A stretch of DNA of 64,000 bases from Nitrosomonas sp. Nm34 (GCF_900113925.1 NZ_FORD01000010.1:1-64000); one strand, 5' to 3'. Shown: positions 43,501-53,838, counted from the first letter of the stretch. Notes: generated by a model not told the origin, from the letters alone. A program made the numbers and translations.

Positions 43501-45866
43501 GTTTTTTCGTCAACACACAGGTCTTGCAGAGTCAATTGCATGGACGTATGTCGCTCGCTGACCTTCTGGATCAAGTGCGGGAGGATGCGATCAATGCCCA
43601 GGCTCACCAGGATTTGCCATTCGAACAACTGGTCGAAGCGCTGCATCCTCAGCGAGATTTACGCCATAATCCACTATTTCAAGCTACCCTCAATCATTTA
43701 CAGAAAGACTACCGTAGTTTGCAGCAATACTCTGGGCTGGCGGTTACCGATTATGTCCTTCCTGAGCAGGCAGCCCAGTTGGAACTGAGACTTGAAACCG
43801 TTGAATTACCCGATGGGAATGTATCCGCCAGTTTCATTTATGCGTCTAACCTGTTCGATCCTGCTCTGATCGAGCGCCTTACGCGCCACTATCTACAAAT
43901 TTTGCAGCATCTTTCAATGCAGCCAACCATTGCCATTGGCGACATCGATCTGCTGGATGAAACGGATAAACAGCAACTTACACTCTGGGGAGGCCATCAG
44001 CAGACTTCATCCATCAACCAACCAGTTCATCATATGATTGAGTGCCAGGCAGACAGATGCCCGCACATGACGGCAGTAATCTCGGGTGATATCGAGCTGA
44101 GTTATGCCGAGCTCAATCGTCGGGCGAATAAGCTTGCCCATCGGCTTATCGACTTGGGTGTCAAACCTGAAGTGCGGGTAGGCGTTGCACTCGAGCGAAG
44201 TTCCGTCGAGTTGATTATAGGGCTTGTGGCTATTCTAAAAGCAGGGGGGGCGTATATACCGTTTGACCCTGAGTATCCTAATGATCGTCTGGCTTATATG
44301 ATGGAAGACAGTGGGACTCGACTGCTGTTGACTCAATCTTATCTCAGCGAGCGATTGCCTTACCGCGAAGAGATACAGATCCTCGAACTTGATACGCTTG
44401 ATCTGAGTGCAGTAAGTGAAATTAATCCTGATATTACCTTGCATAGCGACCATCTCGCTTATGTGATTTACACCTCGGGGTCGACTGGTCGACCTAAGGG
44501 CGTGGCGGTCTCTCATGGTCCGCTAGCCATGCATTTGTCTGCTATCAAAAAAATCTATGGGATCCAGCAGGGCGATCACGAATTAATGTTTTTTTCGATG
44601 AATTTCGATGCAGCAGCAGAGCAGTGGGTGGGACCGCTGACTGAAGGGGCGACGCTGGTGCTTTCTTCTAATCATCATCTGGCAGGAAAGGGTTTTGTTG
44701 AGCTGATCGAGCGACACAAAATAACGATCCTGCATCTTCCTCCTGCTTATTTGCGCTTATTACTTCCACAAATTGATCGTGCCCGGCAATGGGTGCGTAC
44801 CTGTATAGCAGGGGGTGAAGCATGGTATGCAGCAGATGTGATCGCGGCTCGTGCGATATTTCAGAAAGCTCGTTTGGTGAATGCTTATGGCCCAACTGAA
44901 ACAGTGGTCACTCCAGCTGCATGGATTGATCAGAGCAATGAGAATGCGTTAATGTCAGTGATCGGTGAATTCGCGCCAATCGGCCAGCCGGTGGGTGAAC
45001 GCACGCTCTATGTGCTTGATGCTGAGCTCAATCTTGTGCCACCCGGCACAGCCGGTGAACTTTATATTGGAGGGAAAGGATTGGCGCGCGGTTATCTCGA
45101 TCGCCCCGCTTTGACTAGTGAACGCTTTGTAGCTAACCCATTCGATCAGTCGGGAGGCCGTCTTTATCGGACAGGAGATTTAGTGCGCTGGCGAGACGAT
45201 CGACAGCTTGAGTATCTCGGTCGCCTCGATGATCAGATCAAGCTGCGTGGTTTTCGTGTCGAATTGGGAGAGATCGAGGCACGCTTGCTCACGCTAGCCG
45301 GGATACGTGAAGCTGCGGTGATTGCTCATGAGGGACGTCATGGTCTCCGTCTGCTTGCCTATGTCGTTTTGCACGACAATACTCAATTAAACGCGTCACT
45401 ATTAAAAACAGCGCTGACAGCTACGCTGCCCGACTACATGATACCCAGCCAGTTCATTTTCCTGGATATGCTGCCTCTTAATCCGAACGGCAAGCTAGAC
45501 CGGAAAGCGCTACCTTCCCCTGAACAGTTTGATACACCGGATTACGACCCACCTGTCAATCTGATGGAGAAAACCATTGCGGAAATCTGGGCTGAAGCCC
45601 TTGAAATGCCTCAAGTCGGTTTGCACAACAACTTTTTTGATTTGGGAGGGCATTCACTGCTGTTGATCAAAATCAAGCAAAAGCTGGAAGAACATTTAGC
45701 CAGGCAGATTGCCATGGTTGATTTGTTCAAATATACCACCGTTGCCAGTCTGGCAAAATTTCTGATTCAAGGGAAGACAGGTACAGCTTCCTTATCACGC
45801 CATCAGGCGCGTGCGCAGCGGCAACGCGGCGCTCTCATTCAACGGAAACAAGAGAGGATACAGTAA
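40566..45866 (+). CDS. FAAL-ACP-C-A-PCP nonribosomal peptide synthetase
   Basis: This 1766-residue loading and first-extension protein starts with a fatty acyl-AMP ligase (1-580; FLQYTSGSTSTPKGV near 178). A carrier follows (IGGNSLSA, Ser near 628), then a condensation domain (from about 690; HHIIADG near 823), an adenylation domain (about 1150-1650; YTSGSTGRPKG near 1301) and a carrier (LGGHSLLL, Ser near 1695). The FAAL should activate a free fatty acid and pass it to its carrier without CoA. My alignment gives the A-domain pocket as D-A-E-H-I-G-A-V-T-K. It has no exact match I can name, but Glu at position 239 suggests a basic or polar residue. The last base overlaps the start of the PKS (TAATG). 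Confidence 0.92.
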   Translation: MNTRLIPSRSYPDNIVMHLQTLARERPTDIALIVVSANGDTLIDKQFDYVSLNLYVRAVAAVLQDRFDQGDRILLLMDNDEHYVVGFLACLYAGMIAVPVFPPESIRVQHLARLLAIATDAKARCVLTTSEIIPLISETAITQLADAHILAVDAIMKNNRFGMASAWHERMPEKDEIAFLQYTSGSTSTPKGVMVSHHNLMINARAFEEGMSIGQNDIFVSWLPLYHDMGLIGGLLQPLHRGIPAILMTPQFFIERPVRWLEVISRYRATVSGAPNFAFQLCVERVRSSQLQGLDLSTWRVAFSGAEPVRRDTMRAFIERFSVIGFPAGTIYPCYGLAEATLFVTGGVRGEGMKVHEFSSDKLAQGQAEVTMQGIPIVACGFPASNHSVKIMDPEKQIPLAEGHVGEIWTDGLSLAQGYWQRPQETAETFVDHEGARWLRTGDLGFIYARQLYIMGRLKDLIIIRGQNIYPQDIELVIEEEVEAVRKGRIAAFSVEGKEGEGIGVAVEVSRNMQKLVSAEALVAALSEVVSASCHEPLSVVVLLNPGALPKTSSGKLQRSACRQGWRERTLDAYAIYEYGHFVLGGSKPLPCLLEDETELALAAIWETVLHRTGLKRGDHFFAIGGNSLSAVQVVAHISDRWHIPFLPRNLFQYPRLQECAAEIKRVASLKEISQEANTCRLMPMRNERYSLPLSYGQQRLWFLWQLDPDTTAYHVQHALRLSGMLDKQAFVASFQALIERHESLRTLFRISTEGVVEQVIQSTSSLAITDVDLLDWDVTQREEQVTAEAQHIISMPFDLMQGPLLRVALIRVAEYEYILVIVMHHIIADGVSMQILLNEFAAYYQASIQGKPAQLAHLPIQYVDYTVWQQKWLEAGEKERQLAYWRSYLGESHPVLTLPTDRVRRPVTSYPAARHSFDLPQAVLVKLRQFSFDRGATLFMSLMAAFQVLLFRHTGQQTIRIGVPVANRHRIETMSLIGFFVNTQVLQSQLHGRMSLADLLDQVREDAINAQAHQDLPFEQLVEALHPQRDLRHNPLFQATLNHLQKDYRSLQQYSGLAVTDYVLPEQAAQLELRLETVELPDGNVSASFIYASNLFDPALIERLTRHYLQILQHLSMQPTIAIGDIDLLDETDKQQLTLWGGHQQTSSINQPVHHMIECQADRCPHMTAVISGDIELSYAELNRRANKLAHRLIDLGVKPEVRVGVALERSSVELIIGLVAILKAGGAYIPFDPEYPNDRLAYMMEDSGTRLLLTQSYLSERLPYREEIQILELDTLDLSAVSEINPDITLHSDHLAYVIYTSGSTGRPKGVAVSHGPLAMHLSAIKKIYGIQQGDHELMFFSMNFDAAAEQWVGPLTEGATLVLSSNHHLAGKGFVELIERHKITILHLPPAYLRLLLPQIDRARQWVRTCIAGGEAWYAADVIAARAIFQKARLVNAYGPTETVVTPAAWIDQSNENALMSVIGEFAPIGQPVGERTLYVLDAELNLVPPGTAGELYIGGKGLARGYLDRPALTSERFVANPFDQSGGRLYRTGDLVRWRDDRQLEYLGRLDDQIKLRGFRVELGEIEARLLTLAGIREAAVIAHEGRHGLRLLAYVVLHDNTQLNASLLKTALTATLPDYMIPSQFIFLDMLPLNPNGKLDRKALPSPEQFDTPDYDPPVNLMEKTIAEIWAEALEMPQVGLHNNFFDLGGHSLLLIKIKQKLEEHLARQIAMVDLFKYTTVASLAKFLIQGKTGTASLSRHQARAQRQRGALIQRKQERIQ

Positions 45867-48800
45867 TGGATAATCCTGAAAAAATACTGGAAGATGCAGA
45901 ACTTGATATCGCCATAGTCGGAATGGCATGCCGTTTCCCCGGCGCGAACGATATCGAGTCTTTTTGGCGCAATCTGCGAGAGGGCGTCGAATCCATCTCT
46001 TTTCTCAGCGATGAAGAACTGCATGCACGCGGTGTGCCAGCGGAGGTATTGAATGACCCCCATTACATAAAAGCGGTTGCTCAGCTGGATGATATCGATT
46101 GCTTCGATGCGTCTTTTTTTGGTTATACCCCACGGGAAGCTGCGGAGACCGATCCGCAGCATCGGCTTTTCCTGGAAGTGGCATGGCAAGCTTTGGAGGA
46201 TGCCGGCTATGATCCTTCGCGATATACCGATCCAATCGGCGTATATGCAGGATGCGGCGTGAATACTTATCTGCTGCTTAATTTGCTATCGAGCGGGCGC
46301 AGAATGGACAAGCAGGATATTTCTTCGCTGCAGGGGTTGATGAATGGTAACAATAAAGATTCCATGACGACGACCGTCGCGTATAAGCTCAACTTACGCG
46401 GACCTGGGATCACCGTCCAAACTGCGTGCTCCACTTCGCTTGCCGCGACACATGTTGCTTGCCGTGCCCTGCTTAATCATGAGGTCGACATGGCCATTGC
46501 AGGCGGCGCTTGGGTTAACTTGCTGCATGAAGATGGCTATTACTATCAACCCGGCGCCATTCTTTCGCCCGATGGGCATTGCCGTGCATTTGACGCAAAG
46601 GCTGCAGGAACAGTCATTGGCAGTGGTGTCGGTATTGTAGTATTGAAGCGATTGTCGGATGCTTTAGCAGACGGGGACGCTATTCATGCAGTCATCAAGG
46701 GATCGGCGATCAATAACGATGGCTCAGCCAAAGTAAGCTATACCGCTCCGAGTGTAGAAGGGCAAACGGAAGTGATTCTGGCTGCCCAGGCCATTGCTGG
46801 CATTTCTGCCGATACGATCAGTTATGTGGAGGCGCACGGAACAGGTACGACACTCGGTGACCCGATCGAGATCGCAGCTTTGACGCAGGCATTTCGTGAA
46901 AGTACTGATCAACGCAGGTTTTGTGCCATCGGTTCGGTCAAGACCAATGTGGGGCATCTCGATTCAGCTGCTGGAGTAGCCGGACTGATCAAGACGGTCC
47001 TTTCATTGAAACGTCAGATGTTGCCGCCAAGCCTGAATTTTGAGCAGCCCAATCCGCAGATCGATTTTGCATCCAGTCCTTTTTACGTCAATACTGAATG
47101 CAGAATTTGGCCAGAACAATCCACATCACGGCGCGCCGGGGTCAGCTCATTCGGTATCGGTGGCACCAATGTGCATATGATTGTCGAGGAAGCACCCCAC
47201 CGTATCCCTTCGGGTGCATCGCGCGATTGGCAGCTGCTCGTATTGTCGGCGCGCAGTCCAGAAGCATTGGAACGAGCCACGAATCGATTGCAGCAGCACC
47301 TTGAAGCTCATTTAGAGCAGCCGTTAGCTGACGTTGCTTATACGCTGCAGGTCGGGAGAAAACAATTTGCTCAGCGGGCAATTGCGCTTTGTCATGATCA
47401 CGAGGATGCCATTACATTATTGCAAAACAGAGAGAGTGAACGCTCTGTTATTCAATACAATGTAGTCGAGCACCGGTCTGTAACATTTTTGTTTCCAGGG
47501 CAAGGCGCACAATACATCGATATGGCGCGGGATCTTTATCAAAAGGAGCCTGTCTTCCGCCAGCAATTTGATCAATGTCTGCAATTGCTGCGACCGCACC
47601 TTGATTTCGATCTTCTTGCCATTCTGTACCCAGGTGCGGATGAAACCAATAGATTGGCAGCTTCCTCGCGGCTTGAACAAACTGAAGTCACACAACCCGC
47701 CTTGTTCGTTATTGAATATGCCTTAGCACAATTATGGATATCATGGGGAATCCAGCCTGCATCAATGATTGGTCATAGCGTAGGCGAATATGTGGCTGCT
47801 TGTTTAGCGGATGTATTTTCTTTGCAGGATGCGCTGAGCTTGGTAGCCTTGCGTGGGCGCATGTTACAGCAAATGGAAACAGGCGCCATGCTGGCTGTTA
47901 TGCTATCCGAAGCAGAACTCGCATCCTACCAGTTCGAAGGATGTGATCTGGCAGCGATCAATGGACCGGCACTTTGTGTACTGTCCGGTCCGCTTGCGGC
48001 GATCGAAACAGCTGAAAAAAAATTGGCTGCACGCGATGTCGGCTACCGAAGACTGCATGTTTCGCATGCCTTTCATTCGCATATGGTAGAACCATTACTG
48101 CCAGTTTTTATTGAGCAGGTTGCTCAGGTTAAACGTCAATCGCCTAAAATTCCATTTTTCTCTAACTTGAGCGGTGATTGGATTACACCTCAAGAAGCGA
48201 TCGATCCGCATTATTGGGGACAGCATGTACGTGGGACGGTGCGCTTTAATGATGGTTTGCACACATTGATGGCTGATCCAGCACAAGTATTAGTTGAGGT
48301 TGGACCTGGAGAAACGTTGACGACACTCGCGCAACGTCATCCGTTGGCAAATCCCGGGCAGCTTATTTTGTCATCCTTACCTCATCCCAATAAAAGCCAT
48401 TTGGCACAGAAGCACCTATATCTCACACTCGGCAAGCTATGGTTAAATGGCGTGGCTATCGATTGGAAGCAATTTTATGCGCATGAACGCCGATATCGCG
48501 TACCGTTACCAACCTATCCTTTTGATCGTCAATCCTACTGGATTAAAGCCGATGATGAGCAATCCGAATCAAAAGCCGGCGTGCAGCCAGCTTTGGCAGC
48601 AAGGAAACGGGAACAGACTGTCGCACAGTCGATAAATGGATGGCTCTACGTACCGTCCTGGCAGCGCACTGAACAAATTGACTTCGATAGCTTCCATCCG
48701 GAGCAAGCCGGTGCTTATTTGATATTCAGTGATGAATATTTAATAGGAGAAGCGTTAGCTAGTCATTTACGTCTATTTGGAATTGAGCCTATCGAGGTTT

Positions 48801-50464
48801 TTGCTGGTACCACCTATCAGCGAGAAAGTTCGCATCGCTATCGGATTTCTCAGGAAAGTTCTCGCGATTTCGATCAGTTACTACAGTCGATACGCGAAGA
48901 AGGTAAAACGATCGGTCATATTTTTTATCTTTGGAGTCTGAGTGCGGAGGGTAAAACTGGGTCTCAGACAAGCAGTATGAACAGCAATTTCTACAGTCTG
49001 TTCTACCTTGCCAGAGCACTGGAGGCTACTCAGGCATTTGCTCCTTCAGCTAAAAAAATCAGTATTTCCATGGTGACGAATCAAATGGAGGATGTTACCG
49101 GTAACGAAATATTGTGCCCGGAAAAAGCTTTGGTCTACGGGCCATACAAAGTCATTCCACAGGAATATTCAAATGTTACTTGCCGTCTGATCGATATTGA
49201 CTTTCAGGTGAAGGGTATTATGGTTCCATTGCAGTTGGCTAAGCAGATTCTGGCTGAGTCGCAAACGGATGTCGGAAAGGCTGTGGTTGCTTACCGGGGA
49301 CCTCACCGCTGGCTTCAATGTTTCGAACCTATGCAACCTCCTGCCATCGTAAAGAACCGCTTCAAATCAGGTGGGGTTTATCTGATCACCGGCGGATTAG
49401 GTGGCGTCGGTCTGACACTGGCAGAACATTTGGCACGTACTCAACAAGCTAAATTGGTGCTGCTGGGGCGTTCTCCTGTCCCTGCACGCGAACGCTGGCT
49501 GGAGATTCTGTCGGGAACCGGCAAAGACAGCGCATTAGGTAGAAAGCTGGAAAAAATCAGGCAGCTGGAAGCATTAGGTGCTGAAATCCTGGTCGTGAAT
49601 GCAGATATAGGTAGTCAGAGTGAATTAGAGGCGGCAGTGACGCAGGCACGGCAATATTTCGGTGCGATCAATGGTGTGATCCATGCTGCGGGTGAATTCA
49701 GCGGTGGATTAATCTCTACCAAATCGGATGAAGCGATAACACGAGTATTTGCACCTAAAATAAATGGAATGCGCGCGTTGCAAGCAGTTTTCAAGGATGA
49801 TCCACTCGATTTCATGCTGTTATGCTCATCGCTAGCTACGATCGCGGGTGGACTCAATAAAATCGATTATTGTGCTGCTAACGCTTATTTGGATGCGGTG
49901 GCGCGCGCCGCTTACCGTGAATCTGCCTATCGGGTCATTTCAGTCAATTGGGATAGCTGGCGGGAAGTGGGTATGGCTGCAAACATGAACATGCCAGAGG
50001 GCGTAGGAATTGAACCGCAAGCAGGCGCAGCAGTGTTCGAACGGATCGTGAACGGTCCGCATAGGCCTCAAGTAATCGTTTCTCCGAACGATTTGCATAC
50101 TCTGCTGAGCCAAACACAGCACGACTTGGTAGCGCAAACGTTTGCTTTTAAAGCGCCCAGTTCCAGTGAGACAGGAAGATTTTCAAGACCAGCGTTGTCA
50201 ACGGCATTCAAATCACCCGAAAGTGAGCTGGAAATGAACATTGCAGAGATTTGGAAAAACATGCTGGGAATTGATGCCATTGGCGTGGACGATAATTTAT
50301 TTGAATTAGGGGGTGATTCGCTGTTGGGGATACAACTGCTTTCCCGAATCCGGACTGGTTTTTCCGTCGATCTGCATCCAGCCGATTTCTTCAGATCGCC
50401 TACGATCGCGAGTTTGGCGGCATTAGTTGAGATCAAACTGCTCGATGAAATCGAATGCTCATAA
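45866..50464 (+). CDS. Type I polyketide synthase module, KS-AT-KR-ACP
   Basis: This is a 1532-residue single module. KS: TACSTS (Cys near 188), EAHGTGT near 322, KTNVGH near 359. AT: GHSVGEYVAA near 635, then the specificity motif HAFHSH near 733, which points to malonyl-CoA. A non-catalytic structural part of about 240 residues precedes the KR (ITGGLGGVG near 1172; catalytic Ser and Tyr in LCSSL...DYCAANAYLDA). The ACP has LGGDSLLG near 1481. There are no DH, ER or methyltransferase domains, so the unit should add a two-carbon piece with a beta-hydroxyl. The KR lacks the LDD motif of B-type reductases. It would extend the aminoacyl unit made by the upstream NRPS. Confidence 0.92.
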   Translation: MDNPEKILEDAELDIAIVGMACRFPGANDIESFWRNLREGVESISFLSDEELHARGVPAEVLNDPHYIKAVAQLDDIDCFDASFFGYTPREAAETDPQHRLFLEVAWQALEDAGYDPSRYTDPIGVYAGCGVNTYLLLNLLSSGRRMDKQDISSLQGLMNGNNKDSMTTTVAYKLNLRGPGITVQTACSTSLAATHVACRALLNHEVDMAIAGGAWVNLLHEDGYYYQPGAILSPDGHCRAFDAKAAGTVIGSGVGIVVLKRLSDALADGDAIHAVIKGSAINNDGSAKVSYTAPSVEGQTEVILAAQAIAGISADTISYVEAHGTGTTLGDPIEIAALTQAFRESTDQRRFCAIGSVKTNVGHLDSAAGVAGLIKTVLSLKRQMLPPSLNFEQPNPQIDFASSPFYVNTECRIWPEQSTSRRAGVSSFGIGGTNVHMIVEEAPHRIPSGASRDWQLLVLSARSPEALERATNRLQQHLEAHLEQPLADVAYTLQVGRKQFAQRAIALCHDHEDAITLLQNRESERSVIQYNVVEHRSVTFLFPGQGAQYIDMARDLYQKEPVFRQQFDQCLQLLRPHLDFDLLAILYPGADETNRLAASSRLEQTEVTQPALFVIEYALAQLWISWGIQPASMIGHSVGEYVAACLADVFSLQDALSLVALRGRMLQQMETGAMLAVMLSEAELASYQFEGCDLAAINGPALCVLSGPLAAIETAEKKLAARDVGYRRLHVSHAFHSHMVEPLLPVFIEQVAQVKRQSPKIPFFSNLSGDWITPQEAIDPHYWGQHVRGTVRFNDGLHTLMADPAQVLVEVGPGETLTTLAQRHPLANPGQLILSSLPHPNKSHLAQKHLYLTLGKLWLNGVAIDWKQFYAHERRYRVPLPTYPFDRQSYWIKADDEQSESKAGVQPALAARKREQTVAQSINGWLYVPSWQRTEQIDFDSFHPEQAGAYLIFSDEYLIGEALASHLRLFGIEPIEVFAGTTYQRESSHRYRISQESSRDFDQLLQSIREEGKTIGHIFYLWSLSAEGKTGSQTSSMNSNFYSLFYLARALEATQAFAPSAKKISISMVTNQMEDVTGNEILCPEKALVYGPYKVIPQEYSNVTCRLIDIDFQVKGIMVPLQLAKQILAESQTDVGKAVVAYRGPHRWLQCFEPMQPPAIVKNRFKSGGVYLITGGLGGVGLTLAEHLARTQQAKLVLLGRSPVPARERWLEILSGTGKDSALGRKLEKIRQLEALGAEILVVNADIGSQSELEAAVTQARQYFGAINGVIHAAGEFSGGLISTKSDEAITRVFAPKINGMRALQAVFKDDPLDFMLLCSSLATIAGGLNKIDYCAANAYLDAVARAAYRESAYRVISVNWDSWREVGMAANMNMPEGVGIEPQAGAAVFERIVNGPHRPQVIVSPNDLHTLLSQTQHDLVAQTFAFKAPSSSETGRFSRPALSTAFKSPESELEMNIAEIWKNMLGIDAIGVDDNLFELGGDSLLGIQLLSRIRTGFSVDLHPADFFRSPTIASLAALVEIKLLDEIECS

Positions 50465-50505
50465 GCAATTCTCCCTATTAATCCATCACTCAAAGAATAT
50501 TATTT

Positions 50506-53500
50506 ATGACAGACAATAACAATCTTGCGCAACGGCGGGCGCGTCTGAGCCCAGAACAGCGTCAACGATTAGCGCAAAGACTCCAGACAGGTAAAGGGCG
50601 GGTACAGCAAGATTCTATCATTCCCCGCCGAGCGGCTGGTGAACCTGTACCTCTTTCCTATGCACAGCAGCGGCATTGGTTTTTATGGCAGCTGGATCCG
50701 CATAGTACGGCCTATCATTTAGGCGGTACATTGCGGCTGAGAGGCAAGCTTAATCAGGCAGCACTGGAAGATAGCTTTCAAACATTGATCGTGCGGCACG
50801 AAGTGCTGCGCACAGTTTTCCGTGCTAATGCGCAAGGCCAGCCTGAGCAGATAATTCAGGCGGAAGGTCACTTCAAACTGACGGTGATCGATTTGAATGA
50901 TCTACCAGCTGAGCAGCGGACAGCACGTGCACATGTAGAAGCGATCCGCATCCATACTACACCGTTTGATCTTACGCAGGGTCCGCTTTTGCGTGTGGCC
51001 CTGATCCGGCTTGAACCGGAAGCGCACTATCTGATGGTAGCGATGCATCACATCATTTCGGATGCCTGGTCCAACCGTCTCATTATCGATGAATTCGCTG
51101 CCTGCTACCGTGCTCATCGCGAGGGACAATCAGCTGTGCTGCCAGCGCTTTCCATTCAATATGCCGATTATGCACTCTGGCAGCGTAATTTTCTGCAAGC
51201 AGGCGAGAAAGAACGACAATTGGCTTACTGGCGTAACCAGTTAGGCGAAACTCACCCTGTATTGTCATTGCCAACCGATCACCCGCGCTTATCCATCGGA
51301 AACTACCGGGCTGCCCAGCATGATTTCGCGCTGCCTGCTCCACTGATGACACGTTTACAACAGAGACTGCAAGCACAAGGGTCCACGTTGTTTATGGGTT
51401 TGCTGACAGGCTTTCAGGCATTGTTATATCGCTATACCGGGCAAAGCGACATACGCGTAGGGGTGCCGATCGCCAATCGTCACCGGGTAGAAACCGAAAA
51501 CCTGGTCGGTTGTCTGGTGAATACCCAGGTATTGCGCAGCCAACTCGACGGACGTATGCCACTGAACAAGATACTCGAGCAAACCCGTGAAGCTGCGCTG
51601 GGTGCACAAATCCATCAGGACTTGCCTTTTGAGCAACTGGTCGAAACGCTCCAGCCTGAGCGCAGTTTGCACCAGCATCCACTCTTTCAGGTGATGTTCA
51701 ATCATTTGCGCGAAGATTATCGCGCGCTGGAGCAGCTGCCGGGATTGACTGTCGAGGAAATTGAACTCGGGGGACGGGGTGCGCAGTTTGAATTGACGCT
51801 GGACACGTTGGAACGAGCGGATGGTCAATTCAGTGCGCGCTTCACCTATGCAGCCGAACTGTTTGAAGCCGAAACCATTGCACGGCTCGGTGAGCATTAT
51901 CTGCGTCTGCTGGAACAGCTGGCGGAGCGACCAACGCAGTGTCTGGGCGATGTTACCTTCCTGAGCGAAGCAGAGCAGACTCAATTCAAGGTATGGGGAG
52001 TTAACGAACGGCGATATGGACAGGTCGAGCCAGTGCATCACCTGATCGAACGTCAAGTGATGGTTCGTCCGGATGCCACTGCGCTGATTTTTAATGATAC
52101 CGAGCTCAGCTATGCGGAACTGAACCGGCGCGCGAACCGATTGGCGCACCGATTGATTGCCCTGGGGATAAAACCGGAGAGTCGGGTGGGGATTGCGGTG
52201 GAGCGCTCGATCGACATGATCATGGGGCTGCTCGCCATCCTCAAGTCAGGCGGGGCATATGTACCGCTCGATCCGGATTATCCACGCGAACGGTTGCACC
52301 ACATGGTAACAGACAGCGCCATCGAGCTGCTGCTGACACAAAATTCTGTCAAGGACAGTATCCCTGAGCCTGTATCCAGTAACGTGCTGGTACTGGACAG
52401 ATTGGATCTGACCGATTTACCCGAAGATAATCCCCCAGTTACCCTCCGGGGCGAGCATCTGGCTTATATCATTTATACTTCCGGCTCTACCGGCAAACCG
52501 AAGGGCGTGATGGTGCGTCACCATGCATTGAGTCATTTCATAGCGAGCATGCTGGAGTCGCCGGGTATGACGTCCAAAGATATCTTGGTATCTGTCACTC
52601 CACTCTCGTTCGATATTGCTGGTCTAGAGATTTATCTGCCTTTGAGTGCAGGCGCACGGCTGGTGCTGGCACCGCAGGAAGCAAGACGTGATGGAGCTAT
52701 CCTTGCGCAATTGCTCCAGACTTATCAGGCAAATATTCTCCAATCCACACCAGCTGGATGGCGTGTGTTGCTGGCAAGTGAATGGAAAATCTTACAAGAA
52801 GAAAATCAGCGTCTTTTTAAATGCCTATGTGGCGGAGAATCACTGCCTATCGATTTGGTTGATCAGTTATGCACACTGAATGTCGAACTGTGGAATATGT
52901 ATGGCCCCACAGAAACTACAATTTGGTCAACTATAAACAAAATCGGGCACCGAACGAATTCGCTTGGCGCACCGATAGCCGCTACACAACTCTTTATTCT
53001 TGATGCGGAAATGAAACTGGTACCGCAAGGTGTGGTAGGGGAAATCTATCTTGGCGGTGTTGGCCTCGCACGTGGCTACCTGAATAGACCGGGGCTTACA
53101 GCAGAGCGATTCGTTGCTGATCCATTCGTGGGGCAGGGAAGTCGACTCTACCGAACAGGTGATCTGGCGAGATGGCGCCCGGATGGGCAAATCGAATATC
53201 TCGGGCGAGTGGATCATCAAGTCAAGGTGAGAGGTTTCCGCATCGAATTAGGTGAAATTGAAACACAACTGCTGGCCCAACCTGACGTAAGAGAAGCAGT
53301 GGTGGGGACTAAGGAAGAGTCGAGCGGTGTGCGGCTGGTGGCCTATCTCTCGCTGCAAGCAGGCAGTAGGGTGACAACCAGCATCTTGCGTGAATCGCTC
53401 GCAAAAACCCTGCCCGATTATATGCTGCCCTCGGCGATTATCGTACTGGATAGCCTCCCCTTGAATGCGAACGGCAAGGTGGATCGCAGTCGCCTGCCAG

Positions 53501-53838
53501 AGCCGGAATTTGTCAGTAAAGACGAATATGAAGCGCCTGAAGGGGAAATTGAGGAAACCTTAGCGAGGATCTGGTCGGAAGTATTGAGTCTTAGTCGGGT
53601 AGGGCGCAATGATAACTTCTTCGAACTGGGAGGACATTCTCTTGCTGTTCTGCAAGTTCAACAGAAATTGCAGCTAAACCAATCTATTTCCATGCCTTTG
53701 CGGGTTTTTTTTGAGCAGCCTGTATTGAAAAATATTGCGGGAGTAATACAGGAAGAATACACGCTGGTTTCCAGGAAAGCCAGGGAACAGAGTGGACTAT
53801 CTGAAATGTCTGAATTACTCGATTTACTGGAGAATTAA
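50506..53838 (+). CDS. NRPS module C-A(Gly)-PCP
   Basis: This protein has 1110 residues. Condensation domain from about 50 (YAQQRHWFLWQLDP), with HHIISDA near 180 where most have HHxxxDG; adenylation about 510-1010 (YTSGSTGKPKG near 657); carrier LGGHSLAV near 1041. My reading of the A-domain pocket is D-I-L-Q-L-G-M-I-W-K, one residue from the Gly code DILQLGLIWK, so glycine is predicted. The C domain is nearly identical in DNA to the first C domain of the next gene. It ends seven bases before that gene, in the same frame. The upstream PKS acts as acyl donor. Confidence 0.92.
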   Translation: MTDNNNLAQRRARLSPEQRQRLAQRLQTGKGRVQQDSIIPRRAAGEPVPLSYAQQRHWFLWQLDPHSTAYHLGGTLRLRGKLNQAALEDSFQTLIVRHEVLRTVFRANAQGQPEQIIQAEGHFKLTVIDLNDLPAEQRTARAHVEAIRIHTTPFDLTQGPLLRVALIRLEPEAHYLMVAMHHIISDAWSNRLIIDEFAACYRAHREGQSAVLPALSIQYADYALWQRNFLQAGEKERQLAYWRNQLGETHPVLSLPTDHPRLSIGNYRAAQHDFALPAPLMTRLQQRLQAQGSTLFMGLLTGFQALLYRYTGQSDIRVGVPIANRHRVETENLVGCLVNTQVLRSQLDGRMPLNKILEQTREAALGAQIHQDLPFEQLVETLQPERSLHQHPLFQVMFNHLREDYRALEQLPGLTVEEIELGGRGAQFELTLDTLERADGQFSARFTYAAELFEAETIARLGEHYLRLLEQLAERPTQCLGDVTFLSEAEQTQFKVWGVNERRYGQVEPVHHLIERQVMVRPDATALIFNDTELSYAELNRRANRLAHRLIALGIKPESRVGIAVERSIDMIMGLLAILKSGGAYVPLDPDYPRERLHHMVTDSAIELLLTQNSVKDSIPEPVSSNVLVLDRLDLTDLPEDNPPVTLRGEHLAYIIYTSGSTGKPKGVMVRHHALSHFIASMLESPGMTSKDILVSVTPLSFDIAGLEIYLPLSAGARLVLAPQEARRDGAILAQLLQTYQANILQSTPAGWRVLLASEWKILQEENQRLFKCLCGGESLPIDLVDQLCTLNVELWNMYGPTETTIWSTINKIGHRTNSLGAPIAATQLFILDAEMKLVPQGVVGEIYLGGVGLARGYLNRPGLTAERFVADPFVGQGSRLYRTGDLARWRPDGQIEYLGRVDHQVKVRGFRIELGEIETQLLAQPDVREAVVGTKEESSGVRLVAYLSLQAGSRVTTSILRESLAKTLPDYMLPSAIIVLDSLPLNANGKVDRSRLPEPEFVSKDEYEAPEGEIEETLARIWSEVLSLSRVGRNDNFFELGGHSLAVLQVQQKLQLNQSISMPLRVFFEQPVLKNIAGVIQEEYTLVSRKAREQSGLSEMSELLDLLEN
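50941..51926 (+). repeat. Duplicated C-domain block, copy 1
   Basis: This 986-base block inside the C domain matches 54274-55259 at a fixed offset of 3333 bases, with two differences found by eye: ATG/GTG near 51034 (Met to Val) and a silent GCG/GCA near 51783. Flanking C-domain sequence is similar but clearly less so. Confidence 0.9.

Noticed and set aside
51424..52149. Long minus-strand open frames inside the NRPS genes
   Set aside because: They are mirror frames of condensation domains and are duplicated along with the C-domain block. No independent coding support.
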